From Paenarthrobacter sp. DKR-5 (GTDB lineage: Bacteria; Actinomycetota; Actinomycetes; Actinomycetales; Micrococcaceae): a stretch of DNA of 64,000 nt. Of the stretch, positions 8,989-17,372 are shown piece after piece. A model generated the notes under the pieces. It worked only from the letters and a program-made list of their open reading frames with translations. It was not told where the DNA came from and ran no database searches. The first letter of the stretch is position 1, and each line of letters opens with the position of its first letter. The DNA is taken from the NCBI RefSeq assembly GCF_018531425.1, contig NZ_JAHBOI010000002.1:124001-188000 (forward strand), read 5' to 3'. The translations under genes and the position numbers were made by a program.

Positions 8989-9097
8989 CACGGTCCTTCG
9001 TCTGTTCTGGCTCGAAGGATCAGGCGGAGCCTGTGCCTTCCCTTGCCCCCCAAACAGAGAAAGACAGGTCAGTCTCTGGTGCTCTCGCACGCAAACC

Positions 9098-9113
9098 TCA
9101 AGCATAGGCTTGA
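9098..9113. promoter_or_regulatory. Candidate ArsR-type operator in the 8989-9302 gap
   Basis: TCAAGC-ATAG-GCTTGA is a perfect 6-4-6 palindrome 110 bases upstream of the arsR-like start and 190 bases before the divergent VOC gene. ArsR repressors typically bind such imperfect or perfect dyads near promoters. Nothing else recognisable (no ORF with family features, no terminator) was seen in the 314-base gap. Confidence 0.5.
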
Positions 9114-9302
9114 TCTCTTGATCGTACGCGCATGCTGCCGTCGAGGGAACAGGGAGCCGGCGATCAGGAATTTCCCGGCGGGGGAGCGGCGCCCGACCTG
9201 GCTTTCCGGTGTCCAGCTTGAGGTCGTTTCGGCCCTGTACCGCTGGCGGCACTTGCGGCAGGATAAGCCGCACCAGAAACCTATTCAGCTTGGAGGGCCA
9301 CC

Positions 9303-9725
9303 ATGGCCGTAGTGCTCAACCCGTATCTTGGTTTCCGCGACAACGCGCGTGAGGCCATGACGTTCTATCAGTCGGTCTTTGGCGGCGATCTCGCCTTGAG
9401 CACCTTCGAGGACTTCCACGCCAGCGAAGATCCTGCCGAGGCGCAGAAAATCATGCACGGAATGCTCACCGGCGACCATGGCCTCGTGCTGATGGGCGCC
9501 GACACCCCGAACCGCATGGACTACACGCCGGGGGACAACTATTCGGTTTCCCTCAGCGGCGACGACGAGGCGACCCTGCGCAGCTACTGGGCCAAGCTCA
9601 TTGACGGGGGCATGGTGACCGTCCCCTTGGAGCGTGCGCCCTGGGGCGACGTCTTTGGCATGTGCAAGGACAAATTCGGCGTCGCGTGGCTGGTCAACAT
9701 CGCAGGGGCCCAGCCGGAAAGCTGA
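9303..9725 (+). CDS. PhnB-like VOC superfamily protein
   Basis: A 140-residue protein of the PhnB/YjdN branch of the vicinal oxygen chelate superfamily. Typical blocks are NPYLGFRDNAREAMTFYQSVFGG at the N-terminus, MHGMLTGDHGLVLMGAD in the middle, then SLSGDDEATLRSYW and MCKDKFGVAWLVNI at the end. Enzymatic activity is usually not established for this branch. TTGGAGGGCCACC precedes the ATG, a strong ribosome site. It diverges from the ArsR regulator, so it is a plausible target, but the 300-base gap makes this only an inference. Confidence 0.88.
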   Translation: MAVVLNPYLGFRDNAREAMTFYQSVFGGDLALSTFEDFHASEDPAEAQKIMHGMLTGDHGLVLMGADTPNRMDYTPGDNYSVSLSGDDEATLRSYWAKLIDGGMVTVPLERAPWGDVFGMCKDKFGVAWLVNIAGAQPES

Positions 9726-9744
9726 GCCGCTGCGAGGTCGAGTA

Positions 9745-9969
9745 CTAAGCGCCGTTAGTTCCGTTCCGCATCGCGACGATGCCGACGACGAACGCGCACA
9801 GGGTGGCAAGGCTGCAGATGGACGCCATCACGACGAGGGATCCCGGCTTGCGCTTGAGGCTCGGCCCGGAATTGCTGGAGAGTGCTTCGGAAAGGACCAG
9901 GGCCCAGACTCCGGTGACAGCTGCCACCAGGGCCAGAACCCACTCGAGAAGACCGTAAATGTTGCTCAT
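9745..9969 (-). CDS. Small two-helix membrane protein
   Basis: A 74-residue hypothetical protein with two hydrophobic segments, WVLALVAAVTGVWALVL at about residues 9-26 and VVMASICSLATLCAFVVGIV at about 46-66. They are joined by a basic, serine-rich loop. The codon pattern is as expected for a real gene, and AATAT-rich sequence just upstream could be a -10. No family is recognised. It is convergent with the VOC gene and divergent from the next small membrane gene. Confidence 0.6.
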   Translation of the reverse strand: MSNIYGLLEWVLALVAAVTGVWALVLSEALSSNSGPSLKRKPGSLVVMASICSLATLCAFVVGIVAMRNGTNGA

Positions 9970-10205
9970 GGCACATATTGTTTCGCATGCGCCGTACGTG
10001 TCGGCCTGTGAAGCGCCATTCCGTGGCGAAGCTCACACCGTCGAGCCGAAAAATGTCCCTAAGCGGGGGCGGAGGCTCGATCGCTCTGGTGCGGCGGACA
10101 AGCACAGGGGGAGAGGCGCTCACATTGGTGTTGTTGACTTGTGGCTGTTCCCAAGCTCTTTACCGGCGGTTACCAAGACCCGGCCGCCGAGTCACAGCTT
10201 TTTGG

Positions 10206-10385
10206 ATGGTCCTTTGGTCCTTGAATGCCGTCGTATGGCTGTCACCGGTGGTCATTGAAGTATCTCGAGGAAACCCTGATGATCTTCATCTCATTCTCAG
10301 CGTCATCTCGCTTGTGCTTTCTGTTGCCTCTTTCGTGATGTGGCTGCAGTTGAAGAGGACCCCTTCGGATTCCAAGCCTTCCTAG
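10206..10385 (+). CDS. Possible small two-helix membrane protein
   Basis: A 59-residue reading frame with two hydrophobic stretches, VLWSLNAVVWLSPVVIEV and LHLILSVISLVLSVASFVMWL, ending in a basic tail. The arrangement is coherent for a tiny membrane protein. The start is uncertain: ATG 10206 has no ribosome site, while TTG 10125 further upstream has a GGGGGAGAGG eight bases away and would give about 86 residues. No family is recognised. It is kept at low confidence because the frame extends upstream without clear coding signs. Confidence 0.4.
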   Translation: MVLWSLNAVVWLSPVVIEVSRGNPDDLHLILSVISLVLSVASFVMWLQLKRTPSDSKPS

Positions 10386-10675
10386 GCGCTTGCCGGTCCG
10401 TTTTTCCGGGGAGGAGCAGGACCTCGGATTCGCGGTAGTTGACATAATGTCGATTATCGGCGCTTTGCAGGATGTGGTAGCGGAGTCGGACGTCGTCCGC
10501 GGCGAGCTCAGACAAAGCTCTGACCTTTTCACGGAGGAACAGTGCTCGGTGGCGGCGGATCGGCGGCGCAGTGACTTTCTCCTCTGGGTTGACGGATCGC
10601 TTTAGGTTGGACTGGACCCAGCAGGCGCCCGGACGCGCCCCTTGACCAAAATCCCTTCTGGAAGGAGAAACAACG
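10386..10675. other. Intergenic stretch with GACATAATGTC palindrome
   Basis: This 290-base gap before the SRPBCC gene shows no convincing gene. A short frame at 10390-10605 lacks a ribosome site and any domain pattern. The perfect 11-bp palindrome GACATAATGTC lies at 10441-10451, overlapping a TTGACA (10439-10444). The same core sits over the ctaE promoter at 1567-1583. Confidence 0.4.
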
Positions 10676-11581
10676 ATGGCGAAGAACCTGATGCGGAGCG
10701 TCACCATCAACGCCCCGGCGGAGAAGGTATTCACCTTCCTGAGCGATCCCGCGCATTGGATGATGGCGTTCCCCGGCGACAGCGAGGTCACTGAGGTCGA
10801 CATCAAGCCGGACGGCGTCGGCACGTCCGCGCGATGGTCCGCCAAAATGTTCGGTGTCACCATGTTCACCACCCACGAATACCGTGAGGTCGTCCCGGAC
10901 AGGCGCATCGTGTCCAAGGCCTCGGTGGGGCCCGTGCTCACCTTCTCGCTGGAGCCGGTGGCTGACGGCACGCAACTGAGCGTCGAGCAAAGCTTCGATA
11001 TCCAGGCGCCCTTCGTGCGGGTGCCGGTCCAGGTTCTCTTCGCCCGGTGGACCGAGGACGACATCGAGGGTCTCGTGGCCAACATCAAGAGCCTCGTGGA
11101 AGCCGGCCAGAAGACGTTCACTGGCAAGGAGAAGGCGAAGGTCCACCATACGCTCACCTGGTCCGATGCGATCAGCATCGACGCCCCCGTGCAGCGGGTG
11201 TTCGACCTCGTGAAGGATCCGAAAGTGTGGCTCGGCCCAGACGTCCAGGTGTCCAACCTCAACCTGACACCGCAGGGCGTCGGGACAACGTTCGAGGCCG
11301 CGTGGAAGGTGCTTGGCATCCCGCTCAAGACGACCCACGAGTACACCGAATTCGTTCCCAACGAGCACTTCACGTCGAAGGCTGCGTTGGGCCCCGTCTT
11401 CAACGTGGCCGTGTCGGCGGAAAACGGTGGAACCCGGCTCAGCATGCGCTCCGACGTCGTGCCGGCCAACTGGGCGGAAGCGGCCGTCGACTCGCTCGTC
11501 ATCAAAATGTCCGAGCACAGCCAGGCTGACCTTCTGGCAAGCATCAAGACCTTCGCGGAGGCAGGCGGCGCCCAGAGTTAG
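10676..11581 (+). CDS. Tandem SRPBCC (polyketide cyclase/START-like) protein
   Basis: A 301-residue protein made of two related SRPBCC units. The first runs from about residue 6 (SVTINAPAEKVFTFLSDPAHW) to 145, the second from about 158 (AISIDAPVQRVFDLVKDPKVW) to 298. Parallel blocks recur in each: VGTSARWSAKMFGV and VGTTFEAAWKVLGI, TTHEYREVVP and TTHEYTEFVP, KASVGPV and KAALGPV. The fold makes a deep pocket for a hydrophobic ligand; no catalytic residues can be assigned. GGAAGGAGAAACAACG precedes the ATG. It ends eight bases before the NTF2-like gene, so the two are probably co-transcribed. Confidence 0.88.
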   Translation: MAKNLMRSVTINAPAEKVFTFLSDPAHWMMAFPGDSEVTEVDIKPDGVGTSARWSAKMFGVTMFTTHEYREVVPDRRIVSKASVGPVLTFSLEPVADGTQLSVEQSFDIQAPFVRVPVQVLFARWTEDDIEGLVANIKSLVEAGQKTFTGKEKAKVHHTLTWSDAISIDAPVQRVFDLVKDPKVWLGPDVQVSNLNLTPQGVGTTFEAAWKVLGIPLKTTHEYTEFVPNEHFTSKAALGPVFNVAVSAENGGTRLSMRSDVVPANWAEAAVDSLVIKMSEHSQADLLASIKTFAEAGGAQS

Positions 11582-11589
11582 GAACCGGC

Positions 11590-11973
11590 ATGTCGGCAGC
11601 AGCCACCATTGAAAACAATCCTGTACTTCAGGAGTACTACGCCATCCTTCGGGCCGGCGCGCACGCTTACGACGGCGGCCGTGGGCTGTTGCCGCTGCTC
11701 ACGGAGGACTTCGTGTTCGACGGGCCCATCGCGGGCCGGATCGCCGGGGCCGCCAGGTTCGCGCAGGGTGTGCGGGGATTCATCGAGGCCGTTCGGGACC
11801 TCACTCCCCTGCAGGCCGTGGTCGGGACGGACAGCGCCGCCGTGCTGTATGACGCGGAGCTGCCCGGCGGCGTCGTGCGGTTCTCAGAGTTCTTCGCGTT
11901 CGACGGCGGAAGGATCCGTGAACTGCACATCCAGTACAACCCGGCGGACTACCTGGCCAAAGGCGGCCGCTGA
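11590..11973 (+). CDS. NTF2-like (SnoaL-like) nuclear-transport-factor fold protein
   Basis: A 127-residue NTF2/SnoaL-like protein. It starts with a helix NPVLQEYYAILRAGAHAYDG, then LLTEDFVFDGPIAGRIAGAARFAQGVRGFIEAV, then strands that close the cone (VLYDAELPGGVVRFSEFFAFDGGRIRELHIQYNP). The last block is the hallmark of SnoaL-like polyketide-cyclase/ketosteroid-isomerase relatives. It follows the SRPBCC gene closely, and both folds bind small hydrophobic molecules, so a common metabolic role is possible but unproven. Confidence 0.85.
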   Translation: MSAAATIENNPVLQEYYAILRAGAHAYDGGRGLLPLLTEDFVFDGPIAGRIAGAARFAQGVRGFIEAVRDLTPLQAVVGTDSAAVLYDAELPGGVVRFSEFFAFDGGRIRELHIQYNPADYLAKGGR

Positions 11974-11997
11974 CCCGCAACTCCTGGCGCACTGCCC

Positions 11998-14388
11998 TCA
12001 AGTGCCGACGTACGCCGCGAGATGCTCCCCCGTGAGGGTCGAGCGCGCGGCGACCAGGCCTGCGGGCGTGCCCTCGAAGACAACCCTGCCGCCGTCGTGG
12101 CCGGCACCGGGGCCCAGATCGATGATCCAGTCCGCGTGGGCCATGACCGCCTGGTGGTGTTCGATGACGATGACCGACTTGCCTGAGTCGACGAGGCGGT
12201 CCAGCAGGCCGAGCAGCTGTTCCACGTCGGCCAGATGCAGCCCGCTGGTCGGTTCGTCGAGGACGTAGACGGAGCCCTTCTCGGCCATCCGGGTGGCCAG
12301 CTTGAGCCGCTGCCGCTCGCCGCCGGAGAGGGTGGTGAGCGGCTGGCCGAGGCTGAGGTAGCCGAGCCCGACGTCGCTGAGCCGGCTGAGGATGGCTAGC
12401 GCGGCCGGCGTCCGGGCGTCGCTGGCTCCGAAGTACTCCCCCGCATCCGCCACCGACATTTCGAATACTTCGCTGATGTTCCTGCCGCCGAGACGGTATT
12501 CCAGCACGGAGGCCTGGAAGCGCTTGCCCTCGCACTCCTCGCATGGCGTGGCCACGCCGGCCATCATCCCGAGGTCGGTGTAGACCACGCCGATTCCGTT
12601 GCAGGTGGGGCACGCCCCTTCCGAATTGGCGCTGAACAGTGCCGGCTTCACGCCGTTCGCCTTCGCGAAGGACTTGCGGATCGGATCCAGCAGCCCCGTG
12701 TACGTCGCCGGGTTGCTGCGGCGGGAGCCGCGGATCGCACCCTGGTCGACGGAGACGACGCCCTCACGCCCGGCCACCGATCCTTGGATCAGCGAGCTCT
12801 TTCCCGAACCCGCCACGCCGGTGACCACGGTCAGCACACCGAGCGGGATGTCGACGTCGACGTTGGCGAGGTTGTGTGTGCTGGCGCCGCGCACTTCGAG
12901 CACTGCGGAACGGGTGCGCACAGCGGGTTTCAGGCGGGCGCGGTCATCGAGGTGCCGGCCGGTCAAGGTGCCGCTGCTGCGCAGGCCTTCGGCCGTGCCC
13001 TCGAAGACCACCTGGCCGCCGTCAGCCCCGGCACCCGGCCCAAGGTCGACGACGTGGTCGGCGATGGCTATCGCTTCCGGCTTGTGCTCCACCACCAGCA
13101 CAGTGTTCCCCTTGTCGCGCAGCTGGAGCAGCAGCGAGTTCATCCGCTGGATGTCGTGCGGGTGTAGTCCGATTGTCGGCTCGTCGAAGACGTAGGTCAC
13201 ATCGGTGAGCGAGGACCCCAGATGCCGGATCATCTTGGTGCGCTGCGCCTCTCCCCCGGACAACGTGCCCGAGGGCCGGTCCAGGGACAGATAGCCGAGG
13301 CCGATCTCCGCAAACGCATCGAGCAGGTGCTGCAGCCCGGCGAGCAACGGCGCCACGGACGGCTCGGCGATGCCCCGGACCCACGCGGCCAGGTCGCTGA
13401 TCTGCATGGCGCAGACGTCCGCGATGTTCTTCCCGTTGATCCTCGAGGACCGTGCTGCGTCGCTCAGCCGGGTGCCGCCGCAGTCGGGGCAGACGCTGAA
13501 GGTGATGGCCCGTTCCACGAACGCCCGGATATGTGGCTGCAGCGAGTCGATGTCCTTGGACAGCATCGACTTCTGGATTTTGGGGACCAGGCCTTCATAG
13601 GCCAGGTTGATGCCCTCGACCTTGATCCTGGTCGGTTCCTTGTACAGGAGGTCGTTCAGTTCCCGTTTGGTGTACTTGCTGATCGGCTTGTCAGGGTCGA
13701 AGAAGCCGCATCCGCGGAAGATCCGGCCATACCAGCCGTCCATGCTGTAGCCGGGAATCGTGAGGGCGCCTTCGTTGAGCGAGCGGCTGTCGTCATAGAG
13801 CGCGGACAGATCGAAGTCGCTCACCGAGCCCATGCCCTCGCAGCGCGGACACATGCCGCCCTGGTAGACGACGTCGCGGACCACCACGCGCTCTCCCCTG
13901 CCCCTGTCGACCTTCATCGCCCCGCTCGCAGTACGGGTGGGGACGTTGAAGGAAAAGGCGAGCGACGAGCCGATGTGCGGTTTGCCGAGCCGGCTGAAGA
14001 GGATGCGCAGCATCGCGTTCGCGTCGGTAACTGTGCCGACGGTGGACCGGGGATTGGGCCCCATGCGTTCCTGGTCCACGAGGATCGCTGTCGTCAACCC
14101 CTCGAGCAGGTCGACGTCGGGCCGCGCCAGCGTGGGCATGAACCCCTGCACGAAGGCACTGTAGGTTTCGTTGATCATCCGTTGCGACTCGGCCGCGATG
14201 GTGCCGAACACGAGCGAACTCTTGCCTGATCCGGAGACCCCTGTGAAGACGGTGAGCCGGCGCTTCGGTATCTCGAGGCTGATGTCCTTGAGATTGTTTT
14301 CGCGCGCGCCCTGGACGCGGATGAGGTCGTGGCTGTCGGCGATGTGCCGTGCGGGAGACGGAGTCCCCCCGCGTTCCGCCCTGCCCAT
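11998..14388 (-). CDS. UvrA paralogue (class lacking the UvrB-binding domain)
   Basis: A 796-residue twin ABC ATPase of the UvrA family. Both ATPase halves are intact: Walker [10 protein letters not shown] at about residues 50-58 and GVAGSGKSS in the second half, signatures LSGGEAQR and LSGGERQR, and Walker B followed by DEPTIGLH and DEPTSGLH. Zinc-finger cysteines appear as CPRCEGMG and [14 protein letters not shown]. It is about 150 residues shorter than repair UvrA. It resembles the paralogues linked to antibiotic resistance or damage tolerance, so a role outside classical excision repair is inferred. The ATG at 14388 is preferred over upstream starts, which would run into the pseudogene at 14461-14712. 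Confidence 0.9.
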   Translation of the reverse strand: MGRAERGGTPSPARHIADSHDLIRVQGARENNLKDISLEIPKRRLTVFTGVSGSGKSSLVFGTIAAESQRMINETYSAFVQGFMPTLARPDVDLLEGLTTAILVDQERMGPNPRSTVGTVTDANAMLRILFSRLGKPHIGSSLAFSFNVPTRTASGAMKVDRGRGERVVVRDVVYQGGMCPRCEGMGSVSDFDLSALYDDSRSLNEGALTIPGYSMDGWYGRIFRGCGFFDPDKPISKYTKRELNDLLYKEPTRIKVEGINLAYEGLVPKIQKSMLSKDIDSLQPHIRAFVERAITFSVCPDCGGTRLSDAARSSRINGKNIADVCAMQISDLAAWVRGIAEPSVAPLLAGLQHLLDAFAEIGLGYLSLDRPSGTLSGGEAQRTKMIRHLGSSLTDVTYVFDEPTIGLHPHDIQRMNSLLLQLRDKGNTVLVVEHKPEAIAIADHVVDLGPGAGADGGQVVFEGTAEGLRSSGTLTGRHLDDRARLKPAVRTRSAVLEVRGASTHNLANVDVDIPLGVLTVVTGVAGSGKSSLIQGSVAGREGVVSVDQGAIRGSRRSNPATYTGLLDPIRKSFAKANGVKPALFSANSEGACPTCNGIGVVYTDLGMMAGVATPCEECEGKRFQASVLEYRLGGRNISEVFEMSVADAGEYFGASDARTPAALAILSRLSDVGLGYLSLGQPLTTLSGGERQRLKLATRMAEKGSVYVLDEPTSGLHLADVEQLLGLLDRLVDSGKSVIVIEHHQAVMAHADWIIDLGPGAGHDGGRVVFEGTPAGLVAARSTLTGEHLAAYVGT

Positions 14389-14460
14389 GCTCTCCCCTGT
14401 CTTCGTACCGGCCGCCCTGCGGCCTGGCATGCCCCCCAAGTCTAGGCGCGGCGCCGCGTC

Positions 14461-14712
14461 CACTGCTTCTCCAATCGTGCTGGCTTCAGGCGGGAGATCG
14501 ACGAGCCGATTGCCGCCTCCATCGCCGTCCCGGCGGAGGTGCACCTGATCGTGACGGAAGGCAATGATCTTCTCAACGACAGTCCGCCGTGCCAGCGGGT
14601 CCGCTCACACCTGGACGAGGTCTGGTACGTCGACGCCGAGCAGGAACTGAGAATGGCGCGCCTGATCGCAGCGGGCCGGGACCGGGCGGACAGGACCATC
14701 GCCTGGTCATGA
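14461..14712 (+). pseudogene. Fragment of a nucleoside/pantothenate-kinase-like P-loop kinase
   Basis: In one plus-strand frame the translation FRREIDEPIAASIAVP, then VTEGNDLL, then LDEVWYVDAEQELRMARLIA, matches the central part of the nucleoside/nucleotide kinase family protein. There it usually reads FDREIEEPVAG, VTEGNYLL and LDEVWYLDPDPELRRERL. The whole N-terminal P-loop half is absent, there is no start codon or ribosome site, and the C-terminal lid region is cut after RTIAWS with a TGA at 14710. This is a decayed remnant, antisense to any upstream extension of the UvrA-like gene. Confidence 0.75.
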
Positions 14713-14732
14713 CCGCCCGGTCGCAGGCGGGC

Positions 14733-15197
14733 CTAGGGACGGCCGGGCCCCTCGGACTCAGGCCGCTCGCCCTCGATCCGGGTCCGCTCGCCCTCGGCTG
14801 GCAGCGTCTCCCGTTCGCCCTGCGTCCGCTCAGCGGCGGCCCGCTCAGCGTTGGCCCGCTCGACGTCGGGGTCCAGTTCATCGGCCCGGCGCAGCTGGTC
14901 CTGTGATTGTTCGCGGATTTCCGCCGCCCCGCCCTGCCGGGCCTCGGCCTCGCGCCGAAGCCTCGCAGCCTCGACTTCGGCCTGCTTGGCATCCGCCTCC
15001 GCCCGTGCGGCGGCCGCCTCATGCTCGCGGGCCTGCAGCCCTGCATCCTGGGCGTCCTGCCGCAGCTGCGCTGCCTTGCCGCGCTGTTCCTCCAGTTCCT
15101 TTTCGCGCTGTGCCGCACTGCGCCGGCGCACAAAGTAAAGAACCAAGGCCAGCACTACCAGTACGGCAATGATGGCGATGACGGTGCCTGCATCCAT
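14733..15197 (-). CDS. Single-pass membrane protein with long coiled coil
   Basis: A 154-residue hypothetical protein. An N-terminal membrane helix (VIAIIAVLVVLALVLYFV, residues 5-22) is followed by RRR and a long charged heptad region rich in Ala, Glu, Gln and Arg to about residue 120. The tail is acidic and proline-rich. This resembles small actinobacterial envelope proteins with unknown function. It is oriented with the eRF1-like gene 62 bases upstream and could share its transcript. Confidence 0.7.
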   Translation of the reverse strand: MDAGTVIAIIAVLVVLALVLYFVRRRSAAQREKELEEQRGKAAQLRQDAQDAGLQAREHEAAAARAEADAKQAEVEAARLRREAEARQGGAAEIREQSQDQLRRADELDPDVERANAERAAAERTQGERETLPAEGERTRIEGERPESEGPGRP

Positions 15198-15259
15198 AGA
15201 ACTCAGCCTCTTTCACTCATGGGATAGAACAGAACTTTCGGCCGGCTTCGCTGCGCCGG

Positions 15260-16378
15260 CTATTGGGCCGGCGCAGGTGTCCAGCGCAGCAGCGCTGCCA
15301 CCTCGGTGGCATCCGGAAGGACGGCCTTTGGCAGGAAGATGACCTTGGCATCGGTGAGCAGTGCGGCGCGTACCAGAGCCGCGGGTGCCTCCACCTCTCC
15401 GAGCACCTCGGCCCCGGCCGCCTGGTCGGACCCTGCAGCCACCCACGGCGCCGCAGCCAGTGCATACAGGTGCTTTCCTGCCACCGCGGACTCGTCCAGC
15501 ACGAGCGTGTCCACCTGCCCCTGCTGGAGCGCTGAGACCGCCTCCCCCAGGCCCACGGCGGCGTTGCCCTTGCCCGCCTGCTCGGCCAGGTGCTCGACGA
15601 CTTCCTGCACCTCAAGGGCTTCGCTTTCAGCGACGGTCGCCTCGACCAGGTCCTCGGTGTGTTCTTCATCCGCGCCCTGGGTGAAAGTATGCGAGGGAAT
15701 CGTCACCACCAGGTCTTTGCTGGCTTTGGACAGCTCCTCCTCCACCATGCCGCAGGCACGGACGTCGCCAGCGAGTACGACGACGCCGGGCTGCTGCCGG
15801 CGCACCAGGTCATCGATGGCTTCAGCGACGGGGCGGGTGTTCTGGCGCCAGACCTCTTCCGTGCGGTGCTGGTATTTGCCCTGCGACCATCCTCCGCCCG
15901 GGACCTTGGTCAGGGTGTCGTCTGAGCCTTCGAATTCCTGCGTGACCACAGCACCTCCCCCGCCGGGATGGAACTGGACGGACGCCGTGCTCCGGCTGAC
16001 TTCGGCGAAGACATACGGCATGGCGGAGGCGCGGTGCTTGAGCAGCGGAACGAGGTTGGGGATGGCTCCGACCTCAATGACTTGGGTCGTAGCGAGCTCG
16101 CCGTCGAGCACCTGGTCCAGCTCGACCCGTCCGTTGCGGACGAGGAAGAACCGGCTTACCGGCGCAGGGCGTCCCGCCGGGCTGGTGGCCGCAGCACCCG
16201 CGGCTGCAACGTCCTCCGGCGAGGCGCCGGCGGCCTCGAGGGCGGCCGAGACGTTGCCGGGCCGGACGTCCTTGGCTTCCAGAGTGTCGACAGTGCCCGT
16301 GCTGGCGTCGACGTAGACGGTGCACCACGGGCCCGCCAGTTCGAGGGCAGGGAACTTGTCGTTGAGCGGGTCAATCAT
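15260..16378 (-). CDS. Bacterial eRF1-like (baeRF, Rv2629-type) protein
   Basis: A 372-residue member of the bacterial/archaeal eRF1-related group that includes mycobacterial Rv2629. The layout is an N-terminal domain with VYVDASTGT near residue 20. A middle RNase H-like domain follows (VVVLAGDVRACGMVEEELSK, about 200-220). The L7Ae-like C-terminal domain contains VDTLVLDESAVAG and ends in ATEVAALLRWTPA. Family members are thought to act on stalled ribosomes or in dormancy; the exact role here is inferred. The start at ATG 16378 overlaps the stop of the 74-residue gene upstream by eight bases, indicating translational coupling. Confidence 0.85.
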   Translation of the reverse strand: MIDPLNDKFPALELAGPWCTVYVDASTGTVDTLEAKDVRPGNVSAALEAAGASPEDVAAAGAAATSPAGRPAPVSRFFLVRNGRVELDQVLDGELATTQVIEVGAIPNLVPLLKHRASAMPYVFAEVSRSTASVQFHPGGGGAVVTQEFEGSDDTLTKVPGGGWSQGKYQHRTEEVWRQNTRPVAEAIDDLVRRQQPGVVVLAGDVRACGMVEEELSKASKDLVVTIPSHTFTQGADEEHTEDLVEATVAESEALEVQEVVEHLAEQAGKGNAAVGLGEAVSALQQGQVDTLVLDESAVAGKHLYALAAAPWVAAGSDQAAGAEVLGEVEAPAALVRAALLTDAKVIFLPKAVLPDATEVAALLRWTPAPAQ

Positions 16379-16595
16379 TGGACTCTTCTTTGTCCTCGGG
16401 TGCCGCTTCGGGCTGCCCGGGAACCAGGCCCACCGCCGCCTGGGTCTCCGCGTCGTCGGTCTCATCGGGGAACGGCTCCGTCTGGCGCCATTCCTCGACG
16501 TGCGCCGGTTTGCCGCCCTTCACCACGCCCAGCATTTCGTGCTTCATCTCGTCGTCGACATGCGGCCCGTGCTTGCTGCTTCCACGTTCGATCAT
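16371..16595 (-). CDS. Small conserved actinobacterial protein coupled to eRF1-like gene
   Basis: A 74-residue acidic protein. The N-terminal block MIERGSSKHGPHVDDEMKHE is characteristic of a small conserved actinobacterial family of unknown function. A WRQTEPFPDE segment follows and then a disordered acidic tail. GGAAGGAG six bases before ATG 16595 decides the start against an upstream ATG at 16658. Its stop overlaps the start of the eRF1-like gene, so the two proteins are made together and may work together. Confidence 0.8.
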   Translation of the reverse strand: MIERGSSKHGPHVDDEMKHEMLGVVKGGKPAHVEEWRQTEPFPDETDDAETQAAVGLVPGQPEAAPEDKEESND

Positions 16596-16739
16596 CGCGC
16601 GCTCCTTCCGAACTCCGCGCTGCATGAGCATCTCCCGGAAGAGCAGAGACTCCGACAAGAAGCTCCGTACCCCTGTAATGCTTCACCCGGGGTACAGCGC
16701 CGTCAACCCTCGTTAGGCCCCTGGCGCTAGGCTGTGCGC

Positions 16740-17372
16740 ATGAGCTCTCCAACCACCGCCGAAATCAGGGAATTAGTGGCTGAGGTCCTGGAGGGGGATG
16801 TTCCGCCCCCGATCCTCCAGGCGGGCCATCCTGTACTGCGCCGCCGCGCTGCCCGGTACGACGGCCAGCTCACCGAGGCCGAGCTGCACGCCTTGATCGG
16901 ACTCATGCGCGAGGTGATGCACGCGGCCCCCGGCGTCGGCCTCGCCGCTCCGCAGATCGGCATTCCGCTGCAGCTGGCGGTTATCGAGGACAGCTTCGAG
17001 GTGCCCGGAGAGACGGCGGAAGTGCGCGAACGGGCGCCCCTGCCGCTGCTGGTGGTGCTGAACCCGTCCTACACGCCCCTCGGGTCAGAGCTGGCGGCCT
17101 TCTATGAAGGGTGCCTGTCGCTCCACGGCCTGCAGGCGGTCGTGGAAAGGCCGCGGCGCGTGCAATTGGACTATGAAGACCTGCGCGGCGCGCCGGTCAG
17201 CCGGGAATTCTCCGGCTGGCCGGCGCGGATCGTGCAGCACGAGACCGACCATCTCGGCGGTGTCCTGTACATCGACAAGGCCTTCACCAGGTCACTGTCG
17301 ACCAATGCGGAATACGCCCGCTGGTGGGCGCATCCGGGCATTGAGGACGCCCGCCGCGGGCTGGGGTTCTAG
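16740..17372 (+). CDS. def: Peptide deformylase
   Basis: Removes the formyl group from the N-terminal methionine of new proteins, using a metal ion. The three family motifs are present: GVGLAAPQIG at about residues 65-74, EGCLS at about 123-127 (metal-binding Cys), and HETDH at about 167-171 (metal-binding His pair and catalytic Glu). The protein is about 210 residues. I start it at ATG 16740, since TAGGCT (16728-16733) lies six bases upstream and predicts a leaderless message. The in-frame GTG at 16734 would fall between promoter and +1. Its stop overlaps that of the convergent S9 peptidase by four bases. Confidence 0.95.
   Translation: MSSPTTAEIRELVAEVLEGDVPPPILQAGHPVLRRRAARYDGQLTEAELHALIGLMREVMHAAPGVGLAAPQIGIPLQLAVIEDSFEVPGETAEVRERAPLPLLVVLNPSYTPLGSELAAFYEGCLSLHGLQAVVERPRRVQLDYEDLRGAPVSREFSGWPARIVQHETDHLGGVLYIDKAFTRSLSTNAEYARWWAHPGIEDARRGLGF

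Noticed and set aside
10390-10605. 71-codon frame between the small membrane gene and the SRPBCC gene
   Set aside because: No ribosome site or leaderless promoter, no recognisable domain, and it spans a palindrome and promoter-like sequence.
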